NCBI GenBank assembly: GCA_037179515.1
Contig: JAXCGZ010005664.1
Location: forward strand, 195,001 to 259,000
Direction of reading: 5' to 3'
Length of the DNA: 64,000 bases
Origin: Halocaridina rubra
Taxonomy: Eukaryota; Arthropoda; Malacostraca; Decapoda; Atyidae
The notes below the pieces were generated by a model. That model was not told where the DNA came from. It did no database searches and saw only the letters and a program-made list of their open reading frames with translations. Shown piece after piece: positions 17,505 through 32,794 of the stretch (position 1 is the stretch's first letter; each line of letters starts with the position of its first letter). The translations under genes were made by a program, and so were the position numbers.

Positions 17505-20102
17505 TATAATAACTGTTGTATACAACCCCCCAAGGAACCAAAATAGGCTTGAAGTTTATGAGGAAAGTCATACAGGTACTATTGCAGTCATAAACTCAGT
17601 TGTTAACATGGCACGGGAAAAAAAATGTAGGATTTTGATTATGGGAGACTTTAATCATAAAGAGATAGATTGGATAAATCTTGACCCACACAGTGGTGAG
17701 GACTCATTCGGGGCAAGATTCCTAGATTGCGTACAAGGGAATTTCCTACACCAACATGTAATGGAACCAACAAGGGCCAGGGGTGGGGATGAGCCATCAC
17801 TACTTGATCTAGTGTTCACAGATAATGTGTTGGATATTGAAAAAATTGAGTATGAACCATCAATTGGAAAGAGTGACCACTGTGTGTTGTTGATGGAGTA
17901 TATCATTGAAGATATTCTTCCTGAGAGTAGAGGCACTGAGGACATGAGGAGGAACTATCCGAAAGGAGATTACATCAAAATGAATGAGCTTTTTGCAGTT
18001 ATTGACTGGAGAACCTTATTTTACAACAAATCTGTACAAGAAATGTATGATATCTTTGTGAGAAATATGGGAAGATAGTAGATTGCTGCATACCTGTCAC
18101 CAAAGTAGGTGTAATTCATGCCAGAGAGAAATGGTTCGATAATGGGTGTAAAAGAGCTAAGGAGTGGAGAGACAAATGCTGGAAAAGGTATAGGAGGAGA
18201 AAAAACATAAATGCCTGGTAAACCTACAAAAGAGCAAGAAATGACTACCTAAGTAAAAGGAGAGAGGCAGAAAGAGACTATGAGAGGGACATCGCCAGGA
18301 AGGCTGAAGAAAATCCCAAGCTTTTCCACAGCTTTATCAGAGGAAAACTGAAGGTAAAAGAACAGGTTTTAAGGCTAAAGAGAGCGGATGGAAGCATCAC
18401 TGAGACGGATGAAGAGATCTGCAAAGAATTGAAAAAGGAGTTTCAGTCAGTATTTACAGTAGAAATACCCCACCCCCTCAGATTGCAGTGATAGAAGCTC
18501 AAGGGCCGGTATTAGAGAACATCAACCTTACAGCCACAGAGGTATGCAAAGCGCTGATGGATTCAGATGTTCATAAAGCTACAGGTCCTGATGACATATC
18601 CCCTCATGTGCTTAAAAAATGCGCAAACTCAATATCAGTGGCACTAAGTATCATATTTAAAAAGTCACAGGAGTCAGGGGAGATTCCAAGATGCTGGAAA
18701 CAAGCAAATGTCATACCTATCTTCAAAAAGGGAAGGAGGGATATGGCTCTGAACTATAGACCAGTTTCCTTGACCAGCATAGTTTGCAAAGTTATGGAGA
18801 AACTACTAAGGAAACATATCTCTCTTCACTTGGAAGCCTTCAACTTTTTGTCAGTGAGGCAACATGGCTTCAGAGAATGTAGATCAACAGTAACAATCTT
18901 ATTAGAATTTTATGATGAGGTAAGCCGAATCTTACAATAAAGAGAGGGCTGGGCAGATTGCATATTCCTAGACTTCCAGAAAGCGTTTGACACTGTTCCT
19001 CATGGGAGACTTATTAGGAAGCTGCAATCAATGGCTAGAATAGGTGGAAATGTTTTGGAATGGATAAAAACTTACTTAGAAGGAAGGGAACAGAGGGTTA
19101 GAGTAAGACACTCAGTGTCTGAATGGAGAAGAGTTAGTAGTGGAGTTCCACAGGGTTCAGTTTTAGGGCCACTTTTGTTCCTTGTATATGTAAATGACCT
19201 AGTAGAGTCTGTAAATTCATTCATGAATATGTTTGCAGATAATGCAAAGATTGTGAAGAAAGTAAAAAACGAGAACAATGGTAGAGAACTTCAGCAGGAA
19301 CTAAATAATCTGCATGAGTGGTCAGAAAAGTGGCCAATAAAATTCAATACTTCAAAATGTAAGGTAATGAGAATGGGTACAAGTGCAAGAAGTCCCAAGC
19401 TTGACTACTCGGTGGCTGGAGTACAACTTCAAGAGACAGAAAATGAGAGAGATCTAGGAGTAAACATACTGGCAGATTTGTCTCCAGAAATACATATAAA
19501 TGGCATAGTAAGGGCAGCATATGCATTCTTATCAAATGTAAGGGTAGCCTTCAGGCACATGGACAAGGAAATGTTCAGAAATATTTATGTAACCTATGTG
19601 AGGCCAAAACTCGAATATGCAGCCCCCTTTTGGAATCCGCACTTGAAAAAGCACATAGCTAAGCTTGAAAAAGTTCAAAGACATGCCACGAAACTGGTGC
19701 CAGAAATACGCAATCTCAGTTATGATGAGAGGCTGAGGGAATTAGACTTACCATCACTCGAAGCTAGAAGAGTGAGGGGGGATATGGTGACAGTCTTTAA
19801 ATTCCTTCATGGTTATGATAGAGTGGATAGGGATTGATATTTTGATATGGCTGGCTCTAGAACTAGAGATCATAGTTTGAAGCTTCGTAAGAAAACTTCT
19901 TTGCAGGATGTAAGGAAATACTTTTTCAGTGTAAGAGTAGTTGATAATTGGAATTGGCTAAGCGAGGAGGTAGTTAATGCTATCTCAATCCATAGTTTTA
20001 AGGACAGGTATGATAAGTATCACTAAGTATAAAATGGAAGCGATCAGGAGACGGGAAGATACGAGCTTTGGGCTCTTTCCCGTAAACACAATTAGGTAAT
20101 CA
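17503..20102 (+). mobile_element. Family A LINE, copy A3 (plus, starts in endonuclease)
   Basis: Begins at TVVYNPPRNQ in the endonuclease and continues through GDFNHKEIDW, SDHCVLL, the linker, RT and the 3' tail at about 20085-20102. Several lesions are present: a frameshift near 18056, another near 18464, a TAA near 18938 (LQ-stop in place of LQERE) and a TGA near 19836. The FADD catalytic motif reads FADNAK, so the second catalytic Asp is lost. Confidence 0.92.
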
Positions 20103-20354
20103 CTGGCTTTAGAACTAGAGGTCATAGTTTGAAGCTTCGTAAGAAAACTTCTTTGCAGGATGTAAGGAAATACTTTTTCAGTGTAAGAGTAGTTGATAAT
20201 TGGAATTGGCTAAGCGAGGAGGTAGTTAATGCTATCTCAATCCATAGTTTTAAGGACAGGTATGATAAGTATCACTAAGTCTAAAATGGAACCGATCAGG
20301 AGACGGGAAGATACGAGCTTTGGGCTCTTTCCCGTAAACACAATTAGGTAATCA
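20103..20354 (+). mobile_element. Family A LINE, copy A4 (short 3' fragment)
   Basis: About 250 bases matching the last part of ORF2 and the 3' UTR ([12 protein letters not shown] to DKYH). It is fused directly behind the tail of A3 and ends in its own tail. Confidence 0.88.
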
Positions 20355-20682
20355 CTTAGTACCACTGATATTGAGTTCGCGCATTTTTTAAGTACATGAG
20401 GGGATATATCATTAGGACCTGTAGCTTTATGAACATCTGACTCCATCAGCGCTTTGCATACCTCTGTGGCTGTAAAGGTTGATGTTCTCTAATACCGGCC
20501 CTTGAGCTTCTATCTCTGCAATCTGAGGGGGTGGGGTATTTTCTACTGTAAATACTGACTGAAACTCCTTGTTCAATTATTTGCAGATGTCTTCATCCGT
20601 CTCAGTGATGCTTCCATCCGCTCTTTTAAGCCTTAAAACCTGTTCTTTTACCTTCAGTTTTCCTCTTTATAAAGCTGTGGAC
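20354..20682 (-). mobile_element. Family A LINE, copy A5 (internal fragment, minus)
   Basis: The linker-to-RT entry segment (HKATGPNDISPHVLKKCANS reading), joined tail-on to A4. It has no 3' end of its own. It stops at about 20682; 20683-20775 is unassigned. Confidence 0.85.
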
Positions 20683-20775
20683 GTATAGGAGTGTTAATGT
20701 TAAAAACTAGTTAGCTTGTTAGTTGAATGGAATAACCTTGGTTGAGACACGTATTGGACTATGAATGCTCATGTA

Positions 20776-20776
<1 letters not shown>

Positions 20777-20844
<68 letters not shown>

Positions 20845-20888
20845 TTTAATATTATTATTACTATTATTATTATTATTATTATTATTAC

Positions 20889-20922
<34 letters not shown>

Positions 20923-20938
20923 GTTATTATTTATTATT
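20777..20938. repeat. (ATT)n microsatellite
   Basis: A long trinucleotide run with a few interruptions. Confidence 0.95.
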
Positions 20939-21577
20939 AGAGTAGCATTAGTCTCTTTACATTGCGGTCGGATCAAGTAAAGATAACAACTCTTAGTACA
21001 TTACATAACCCCATATACTGCTAAGGTAGGTTAGGTTAGTATAAGTTTAGTATGACACTAACCTGAACTATTCTAACCTAAGTTAACCTAAGCTAACCTA
21101 CCAATTTAGAGGATTGTTCAATGTATGGAGAGTCGTCTATTTTACTTGATTCTTGAGGTCATTCTCGGTTACAGGAAAGTGTCGAGGTACTCCCTCTGAC
21201 ACTACGTCTACTATTACCTTGCTACCTTTACTCCTACTGCTACTACTACGGTTATTACAATTCGGCTTTCAGTCCATACATTTTCTTGCACGTAAGAACC
21301 ACCATCATTTATTCATGAGGATGGAAGAACCCGATTTCATTGACCCACGTCAGAGGGGGTGGGAAGCAAAGGGGAGAAACTGGCTATTATGCGCATGGTC
21401 AGACATTGGAATATTCCACAAATTCCCAGTGTAAACTTCATAGCCAAGCACTCTTAACATTATTATTCTCTCAACCTTGCTAGCGGAGTGAACAGCCTTT
21501 GCCTCGCATCCCTTCTCGCTCTCGAATCATCGATTGCCAAGTTGCAGTTGAAAAATAGTGATAATCGGAAGTAAGTC

Positions 21578-21579
<2 letters not shown>
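20939..21579. other. Unassigned spacer, no gene seen
   Basis: Contains scattered TTAGG/CCTAA-like pentamers at 21025-21100. No recognisable protein. Confidence 0.5.

Positions 21580-21670
<91 letters not shown>
21580..21670. repeat. (AT)n microsatellite
   Basis: A pure AT run. Confidence 0.95.
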
Positions 21671-21673
<3 letters not shown>

Positions 21674-21737
21674 CTTTCTTTCATTTTTTAATTATTTTTT
21701 TTTTCTGCTAAGGAAGTTCATCAGTGGAACAACACAT

Positions 21738-21944
21738 AGAAAATAACGCTATATTTCAGGTACTAAACTGGACCCTTCTCAAGCACAAGTGAATATAAAA
21801 TAACATTGACAGAGGGAGTAAAAAGCAAACAGGACTTATGAGGCATTTTTGGTTTTTACTCCCTGTCATTGTGTTTTTACATTTACTTGTTTTTGAAAAG
21901 GGGTCCACGTAGGACTCGAAATATAGCGTTATTTTCTGGGTTGT
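21738..21944. repeat. Imperfect foldback element, about 90-base arms
   Basis: Outer ends read AAAATAACGCTATATTTC (about 21738) and its reverse complement GAAATATAGCGTTATTTT (about 21919-21936). Further inside, GGGAGTAAAAA pairs with TTTTTACTCCC. The loop is about 20-30 bases. Arms are diverged by several substitutions. It resembles a small MITE or foldback; no family is recognised. Confidence 0.75.
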
Positions 21945-21994
21945 TTCACCAATGGGCTTCCTTACCATTTAGTGCTGTATGCCACTAGTCTGAG

Positions 21995-21997
<3 letters not shown>

Positions 21998-22086
<89 letters not shown>
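21998..22086. repeat. (AT)n microsatellite
   Basis: A pure TA run, directly followed by repeat R1. Confidence 0.95.
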
Positions 22087-22088
<2 letters not shown>

Positions 22089-22320
22089 GTGGCTGTTTCC
22101 CCCTTAAATTGGGGGGTAGCCGACGTCAAGAAGGGAAAGTTTGGGGAGAAGTTATTCTCCCCTCTACTCCCCCCCCCTCGTTGACGCCTCGCAGGAGGTT
22201 GATACAAGGGGGGGATTCCCAGTCCCCCCGCCCCGTCCACTTTTAGTCGCCTTTTACGACACGCAGGGAATACGGTGAGGCTATTCTTTGATATTATGCC
22301 CGCCCCACAGGGCACAAATA
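22087..22320 (+). repeat. Dispersed repeat R1, longest copy
   Basis: Starts ACCGTGGCTGTTTCCCCCTT, includes GTAGCCGACGTC, a C-rich middle and TTTTACGACACGCAGGGAAT. Fragments occur at 8942-9035 and 13226-13300. It has no coding capacity and I do not recognise the family. Confidence 0.75.
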
Positions 22321-22414
22321 TAAAAGGCCCCACGTGCTCCTTGTTATCGTCTCCAACCAACCGCTCAATGGCAAAACCCCTGCTGGGTTAAGGATGATGG
22401 TGGGATGGCCAAGA

Positions 22415-22549
<135 letters not shown>

Positions 22550-22550
22550 T

Positions 22551-22950
22551 GTGTGTATTATCACCGTACAGTGATATTACTGATGCCATTATAGTCACCG
22601 CACAGTGAAGAACAGTGGCTTTGTTATCACCGGTCGGTAATAATATGTTTTGCGATATTTTCACCGAGAATCTAAAATAATTTATTGTTACTTCTCAATT
22701 GCCTTTATGGGATGTTAAAAGATATTTTAACCTGATCTAACCTAACCTGTGTGTATTATCACCGTACAGTGATAGTACTGATTCCATTATAGTCACCGCA
22801 CAGTGAAAAGAAAAGAGGCATTGTTATCACCGGTCAGTGATAATATGTATATCGGTATTTTCACCAGTGATAAACAAAGCTCCTGATATCCCTTAATGCA
22901 CGTGCTGTGATAATAACGTCGTCTGTAATATCACTGTTCGGTGATAATAG
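22551..22950. repeat. 34-bp-periodic array of palindromic TCACCG..AGTGA motifs
   Basis: A 14-base imperfect palindrome close to TCACCGNNCAGTGA starts at 22561, 22595, 22627 and 22661 (half), then 22759, 22793, 22827, 22861 (short), 22897 (degenerate) and 22931. Steps within the blocks are 32-36 bases, mostly 34. The block of four is duplicated with a 198-base offset. The gap 22668-22750 is AT-rich with a CCTAACC tract. No known element is recognised; (AT)n runs flank both sides. Confidence 0.85.
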
Positions 22951-22955
22951 TCACT

Positions 22956-22959
<4 letters not shown>

Positions 22960-23047
<88 letters not shown>
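22960..23047. repeat. (AT)n microsatellite
   Basis: A pure TA run between the palindrome array and an R2 unit. Confidence 0.95.
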
Positions 23048-24335
<1,288 letters not shown>

Positions 24336-24339
24336 AAAT

Positions 24340-25615
<1,276 letters not shown>

Positions 25616-25616
25616 T

Positions 25617-28600
25617 GTGATTACCTAATTGTGCTTACGGGAAAGAGCCCAAAGCTCGTATCTTCCCGTCTCCTGATCGGATCCATTTTGTACATAGTGA
25701 TACTTATCATACCTGTCCTTAAAACTATGGATGAGTTAGCATTAACTACCTCCTCGCTTAGCCAATTCCAATTATCAACTACTCTTACACTAAAAAAAAA
25801 AAGTTCTTCCTTACATCCTGCAAAGAAGTTTTCTTACGAAGCTTCAAACTATGACCTCTAGTTCTAGAGCCAGCCATATCAAAATATCGATCGCTATACA
25901 CTCTATCATAGCCATGAAGGAATTTAAAGATTGTCACCATATCCCCCTCAATCTTCTAGCTTCGAGTGATGGTAAGTCTAATTCCCTCAGCCTCTCCTCA
26001 TAACTGAGATTGCGTATTTCTGGCACTAGTTTCGTGGCATGTCTTTAAACTTTTTCAGCTTAGCTATGTGCTTTTTCAAGTGCGGATTCCAAAAGGGGGC
26101 TGCATATTCAAGTTTTGGCCTCACATAGGTTACATAAATATTTCTGAACATGTCCTTGTCCATGTGCCTGAAAGCTACCCTGACATTTGATAAGAAGGCA
26201 TATACTGCCATTACTATGCCATTTATATGTATTTCTGGAGACAAATCTGCCAGTATGTTTACTCCTAGATCTCTCTCATTTTCTGTCTCTTGAAGTTGTA
26301 CTCCAGCCACCAAGTAGTCAAGTTTGGGCTTTCTTGCACTTGTACCCATTCTCATTACCTTACATTTTGAAGTACTGAATTTCATTAACCATTTTTCTGA
26401 CCACTCATGCAGACTATTTAGATCTTCCTGAAGTTCTCTACCATTGTTCTCATTTTTTACTTTCTTCACAATCTTTGCATCATCTGCAAACATATTCATG
26501 ATTGAATTTACAGACTCTTATAGGTCATTTACATATACAAGGAACAAAAGTGGCCCTAAAACTGAACCCTGTGGATCTCCACTACTAAGTAAGTTTTTAT
26601 CCATTCCAAGACATTTCCACCTATTCTAGCCATTGATTGCAGCTTCCTAATAAGTCTCCCATGTGGGACAGTTTCAAACGCTTTCTGGAAGTCTAGGAAT
26701 ATGCAATCTGCCCAGCCCTCTCTTTCCTGTAAGATTTGGCTTACCTCATCATAAACTTCTAATAAGTTTGTTACTGTTGATCTACCTTCTCTGAAGCCAT
26801 GTTGCCTCACTGATAAAATGTTGAAGGATTCCAAGTGAAGAGAGATATGTTTCCTTAGTGGTTTCTCCATAACTTTCCAAACTATGCTGGTTAGGGAAAC
26901 TGGTCTATTGTTTAGAGCTGTATCCCTCCTTCCCTTTTTGAAGATAGGTATCACGTTTGCTTGTTTCCAGCATTTTGGAATCTCCCCTGATTCCAGTGAC
27001 CTTTTAAATATGATACTTAGTGCCACTGATATTGAGTTTGCGCATTTTTTAAGTACATGAGGGGATATATCATCAGGACCTGTAGCTTTATGAACAGCTA
27101 ACTCCATTAGCACTTTGCATACCTCTGTGGCTGTAAAGTTGATGTTCTCTAATGCCGGCCCTTGAGCTTCTATCTCTGCAATCTGAGGGGGTGGGGTATT
27201 TTCTACTGTAAATACTGCCGGAAACTCCTTGTTCAATTCTTTGCAGATCTCTTCATCTGTCTCAGTGATGCTTCCATCCGCTCTCTTAAGCCTTAAAACC
27301 TGTTCTTTTACCTTCAGTTTTCCTCTGATAAAGCTGTGGAAAAGCTTGGGATTTTCTTTAGCCTTCCTGGTGATGACCCTCTCATAGCCTCTCTCTGCCT
27401 CTCTTCTTTTACTTAGGTAATCATTTCTTGCTCTTTTTAGGTTTGCTAGGCATTTATGTTTTTTCTCCTCCTATACCTTTTCCAGCATTTGTCTCTCCAC
27501 TCCTTAGCTCTTTCACACTCATTTTCGAACCATTTCTCTCTGGCATGAATTACACCTACTTTGGTGACAGTTATGCAGCAATCTAAGATCTTCCCATATT
27601 TCTCACTGAAATATTTGTTGTAAAATAAGGTTCTCCAGTCAATAACTGCAAATAGCTCATTCATTTTGATGTAATCTCCTTTCGGACAGTTCCTCCTCAT
27701 GTCCTCAGTGCCTCTACTCTCAGGCAGAATATCTTCAATGATATACTCCATCAACAGAACACAGTGGTCACTCTTTCCAATTGGTGGTTCATACTCATTT
27801 TTTTTTTAATATCCAACACACTATCTGTGAATACTAGATCAAGTAGTGATGGCTCATCCCCATCCCTGAACCTCGTTGGTTCCATTACATGTTGGTGTAG
27901 AAAATTCCCTTGTACGCAATCTAGGAATCTTGCCCCGAATGAGTCCTCACCACTGTGTGGGTCAAGATTTATCCAGTCTATCTCTTAATGATTAAAATCT
28001 CCCAAAATAAAAATCCTACATTTTCTCTCTCATGCCATGTTAACAACTGAGTTTATGACTTCAATAGTACCTATATGACTTGCCTCATAAACTTCTAGCC
28101 TAGTTTGGTTCCTTGGTGGGTTATATACAACAGTTAATATAATGCTCTCTGACCCAGTATTTATGCGAGCAACAAGAAATTCCTTGAACTCACTTTCTAT
28201 AGCTAAGTTTATTTCTTCAACTTGAATCCTTTCACTTATGAGCAGTGCTATCCCTCCACCAGTCCTCTCAGATCTTTCAACCCTTTGTATTCTGAAGCCC
28301 TTAGGAAAAACTGTGACACTGTTTATGTCCTCACTCAACTTAGTCTCTGTAATTGCTACTATATCTGCCTTACTGTTGTGAATCCTATCTTTTAATTCTA
28401 CTGCCTTACCAGCTAATCCATCAGCATTTGTGTATAACAATCTTAATGAGGCCCCATCCCCTGATCTTCTGTCATTATCTTCTTTATCTCCTCTTTGTCT
28501 GGAAGAACTCTGTAATGAAATTTTTCTTCTGTTCTTCATTTCTTTCATCATTTAACTTTCTTGCCTCTTGCAACAAGTTTTTGATCTTTCCCATCTCTTC

Positions 28601-29125
28601 CTGTGTTCTGTATCGTCTAATGAACACTTCTTTGAATTCTTGAAGGTCTTTTAGACTTTTTTTTCTCAACAATATTTCCCTACATGTTTCCCCTCTCTCA
28701 AAGGTTACTTTTGTTGGTCTCAGCTTTCCTTCCCTCAAATATTTACCTAGTTGGTGTATGTTTACAATATCCTCAGGACCACAAACTACTCCAAGCTTTC
28801 TTATCAGGTCTACAACCCTAGCTTTATTTTCTTCAAGTCTCCCCTGCCATGTTGGCTCCTGGGATTCGTTTATGCCTGAGATTACCACTGTCTTCTCCTT
28901 ATCAAGTGCCTGTCTGATGAGTGGGTTTGCCCTTTCCATAACAACGTCTTTCATTTTTTCGATTACTGTCTCTATAGTCAACTGTTTGTATGTTTTCCAG
29001 TGCCACCACCTTTACAGCCTCTTTTACTGCCACATTCCCCTTTATTGCATCAGCAAAGGAAGTTTTCATGGCATCATTTTCCATATTCAGCTCCTGGAAC
29101 TCTTTTTTGAACTGTTCAATGTTTT
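25617..29125 (-). mobile_element. Family A LINE, copy A6 (minus, 3.5 kb, reaches ORF1)
   Basis: One of the longest copies. Read on minus: part of ORF1 (KTSFADAIKGNVAVKEAV; VVISGINESQEPTWQGRL), endonuclease, linker, RT and C-terminal domain to the tail at 25617. Lesions include a deletion of roughly 60 bases near 26588, which removes the segment just after ERQRVRVRHSV in other copies, plus several frameshifts. Coding segments lie at 28484-28981, 28030-28551, 26556-27236 and 26026-26499. The ORF1 start and 5' UTR are absent. Confidence 0.92.
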
Positions 29126-29126
29126 T

Positions 29127-30960
29127 GTGTGATTACCTAATTGTGATTACCTAATTGTGTTTACGGGAAAGAGCCCAAAGCTTGTATCTTTCCGTCTCTT
29201 GATCGGTTCCATTTTATAATTAGTGATACTTTTCATACCTGTCCTTAAAACTATGGATTGAGATTGCATTAACTACCTCCTCGCTTAGCGAATTCCAATT
29301 GTCAACTACTCTTACACTGAAAAAATATTTCTTTACATCCTGCAAAGAAGTTTTCTTACGAAGCTTCAAACTATGACCTCTAGTTCTAGAGCCAGCCATA
29401 TCAAAATATCGATCCCTATCCACTCTATCATAACCATGAAGGAATTTAAAGACTGTCACCATATCCCTCCTCACTCTTCTAGCTTCGAGTGATGGTAAGT
29501 CTAATTCCCTCAGCCTCTCATCATAACTGAGATTGCGTATATCTGGCACTAGTTTCGTGGCATGTCTTTGAACTTTTTCAAGCTTAGCTATGTGCTTTTT
29601 CAAGTGCGGATTCCAAAAGGGGGCTGCATATTCGAGTTTTGGCCTCACATAGGTTACATAAATATTTCTGAACATTTCCTTGTCCATGTGCCTGAAGGCT
29701 ACCCTTACATTTGATAAGAATGCATATGCTGCCCTTACTATGCCATTTATATGTATTTCTGGAGACAAATCTGCCAGTATGTTTACTCCTAGATCTCTCT
29801 CATTTTCTGTCTCTTGAAGTTGTACTCCAGCCACCGAGTAGTCAAGCTTGGGCCTTCTTGCACTTGTACCCATTCTCATTACCTTACATTTTGAAGAATT
29901 GAATTTCATTAGCCACTTTTCTGACCACTCATGCAGATTATTTAGATCCTCCTGAAGTTCTCTACCATTGTTCTCGTTTTTTATTTTCTTCACAATCTTT
30001 GCATCATCTGCAAACATATTCATGAATGAGTTTACAGACTCTGGTAGGTCATTTACATATACAAGGAACAAAAGTGGCCCTAAAACTGAACCCTGTGGAA
30101 CTCCACTACTGACTCTTTTCCATTCAGACACTGAGTGTCTTACTCTAACCCTCTGTTCCCTTCCTTCTAAGTAAGTTTTTATCTATTCCAAAGCATTTCC
30201 ACCTATTCTAGCCATTGATTGCAGCTTCCTAATAAGTCTCCCATGTGGAACAGTGTCAAACGCTTTCTGGAAGTCTAGGAATATGCAATCTGCCCAGCCC
30301 TCTCTTTCCTGTAAGATTTGGCTTACCTCATCATAAAATTCTAATAAGTTTGTTACTGTTGATCTACCTTCTCTGAAGCCATGTTGCCTCACTGACAAAA
30401 AGTTGAAGGATTCCAAGTGAAGAGAGATATGTTTCCTTAGTAGTTTCTCCATAACATTGCAAACTATGCTGGTCAAGGAAACTGTTCTATAGTTCAGAGC
30501 CGTATCCCTCCTTCCCATTTTGAAGATAGGTATGACATTTGCTTGTTTCCAGCATCTTGGAATCTCCCCCGACTCCAGTGACTCCTTAAATATGATACTT
30601 AGTGCCACTGATATTGTGTTTGCGCATTTTTTAAGCACATGAGGGGATATGCCATCAGGACCTGTAGCTTTATGAACATCTAAATCCATCAGCGCTTTGC
30701 ATACCTCTGTGGCTGTAAGGTTGATGTTCTCTAATACCGGCCCTTGAGCTTCTATCACTGCAATCAGAGGGGGTGGGGTATTTTCTACTGTAAATACTGA
30801 CTGAAACTCCTTGTTCAATTCTTTGCAGATCTCTTCATCCGTCTCAGTGATGCTTCCATCCGCTCTCTTTAGCCTTAAAACCTGTTCTTTTACCTTCAGT
30901 TTTCCTCTGATACACCTGTGGAAAAGCTTGGGATTTTCTTTAGCCTTCCTGGTGATGTCC
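29127..30960 (-). mobile_element. Family A LINE, copy A7 (first of three 1,834-bp units)
   Basis: RT plus 3' end, truncated inside the linker at GGTGATGTCC. The longest reading frames are 29220-30131 (303 codons, RT palm to the natural end DKYEKYH-like) and 30183-30818. A nonsense change (EWIKTY lost at about 30183) separates them. Carries FADDAKIVKK intact. Confidence 0.93.
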
Positions 30961-32794
30961 TGTGTGATTACCTAATTGTGATTACCTATTTGTGTTTACG
31001 GGAAAGAGCCCAAAGCTCGTATCTTCCCGTCTCCTGATCGCTTCCATTTTATACTTAGTGATACTTATCATACCTGTCCTTAAAACTATGGATTGAGATA
31101 GCATTAACTACCTCCTCGCTTAGCGAATTCCAATTATCAACTACTCTTACACTGAAAAAGTATTTCCTTACATCCTGCAAAGAAGTTTTCTTACGAAGAT
31201 TCAAACTATGGCCTCTAGTTCTAGAGCCAGCCATATCAAAATATCGATCCCTATCCACTCTATCATAACCATGAAGGAATTTAAAGACTGTCACCATATC
31301 CCCCCTCACTCTTCTAGCTTCGAGTGATGGTAAGTCTAATTCCCTCAGCGTCTCATCATAACTGAGATTGCGTATTTCTGGCACCAGTTTCGTGGCATGT
31401 CTTTGAACTTTTTCAAGCTTAGCTATGTGCTTTTTCAAGTGCGGATTCCAAAAGGGGGCTGCATATTCGAGTTTTGGCCTCACATAGGTTACATAAATAT
31501 TTCTGAAGATTTCCTTGTCCATGTGCCTGAAGGCTACCCTTACATTTGATAAGAATGCATATGCTCCCATTACTATGCCATTTATATGTATTTATGGAGA
31601 CAAATCTGCCAGTATGTTTACTCCAAGATCTCTCTCATTTTCTGTCTTTTGAAGTTGTACTCCAGCCACCGAGTAGTCAAGCTTGGTCCTTCTTGCACTT
31701 GTACCCATTCTCATTACCTTACATTTTGAAGTATTGAATTTTATTAGCCACTTTTCTGACCACTCATGCAGACTATTTAGATCCTCCTGAAGTTCTCTAC
31801 CATTGTTCTCGTTTTTTACTTTCTTCACAATCTTTGCATCATCTGCAAACATATTCATGAATGAATTTACAGACTCTGGTAGGTCATTTACATATACAAG
31901 GAACAAAAGTGGCCCTAAAACTGAACCCTGTGGAACTCCACTACTAACTCTTCTCCATTCAGACACTGAGTGTCTTACTCTAACCCTCTGTTCCCTTCCT
32001 TCTAAGTAAGTTTTTATCCATTCCAAAACATTTCCACCTATTCTAGCCATTGATTGCAGCTTCCTAATAAGTCTCCCATGTGGAACAGTGTCAAACGCTT
32101 TCTGGAAGTCTAGGAATATGCAATCTGCCCAGCCCTCTCTTTCCTGTAAGATTTGGCTTACCTCATCATAAAATTTTAATAAGTTTGTTACTGTTGATCT
32201 ACCTTCTCTGAAGCCATGTTGCCTCACTGACAAAAAGTTGAAGGATTCCAAGTGAAGAGAGATATGTTTCCTTAGTAGTTTCTCCATAACTTTGCAAACT
32301 ATGCTGGTCAAGGAAACTGGTCTATAGTTCAGAGCCGTATCCCTCCTTCCCTTTTTGAAGATAGGTATGACATTTGCTTGTTTCCAGCATCTTGGAATCT
32401 CCCCCGACTCCAGTGACTCCTGAAATATGATACTTAGTGCCACTGATATTGTGTTTGCGCTTTTTTAAGCACACGAGGGGATATGTCATCAGGACCTGTA
32501 GCTTTATGAACATCTAAATCCATCAGCGCTTTGCATACCTCTGTGGCTGTAAGGTTGATGTTCTCTAATACCGGCCCTTGAGCTTCTATCACTGCAATCT
32601 GAGGGGGTGGGGTATTTTCTACTGTAAATACTGACTGAAACTCCTTGTTCAATTCTTTGCAGATCTCTTCATCCGTCTCAGTGATGCTTCCATCCGCTCT
32701 CTTTAGCCTTAAAACCTGTTCTTTTACCTTCAGTTTTCCTCTGATAAAGCTGTGGAAAAGCTTGGGATTTTCTTTAGCCTTCCTGGTGATGTCC
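30961..32794 (-). mobile_element. Family A LINE, copy A8 (second 1,834-bp unit)
   Basis: Ends at exactly the same internal point (GGTGATGTCC then TGTGTGATTACC) as A7. It shares private variants with A9: loss of one A in GCGCTTTTTTAAGC, an IFQES reading, and EIFRN in place of EMFRN. Reading frames are 31055-31570, 31592-32443 and 32434-32652. Confidence 0.93.

Noticed and set aside
19072..19278. Recurring 60-70 codon frames opposite the RT domain (for example reading MFSFFTFFTIFASSANIF), seen at many family A copies
   Set aside because: They are antisense shadows of the conserved RT sequence; recurrence follows from LINE copy number, not from a separate gene.
16051..20102. Twin-priming 5' inversion of one LINE insertion
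   Set aside because: Both arms have their own complete 3' tail, so they are two insertions or a recombination product.
22551..22950. CRISPR-like regular spacing
   Set aside because: This is a eukaryotic context, the repeated core is only 14 bases, the intervening sequence is itself repeated between blocks, and no cas genes are present.
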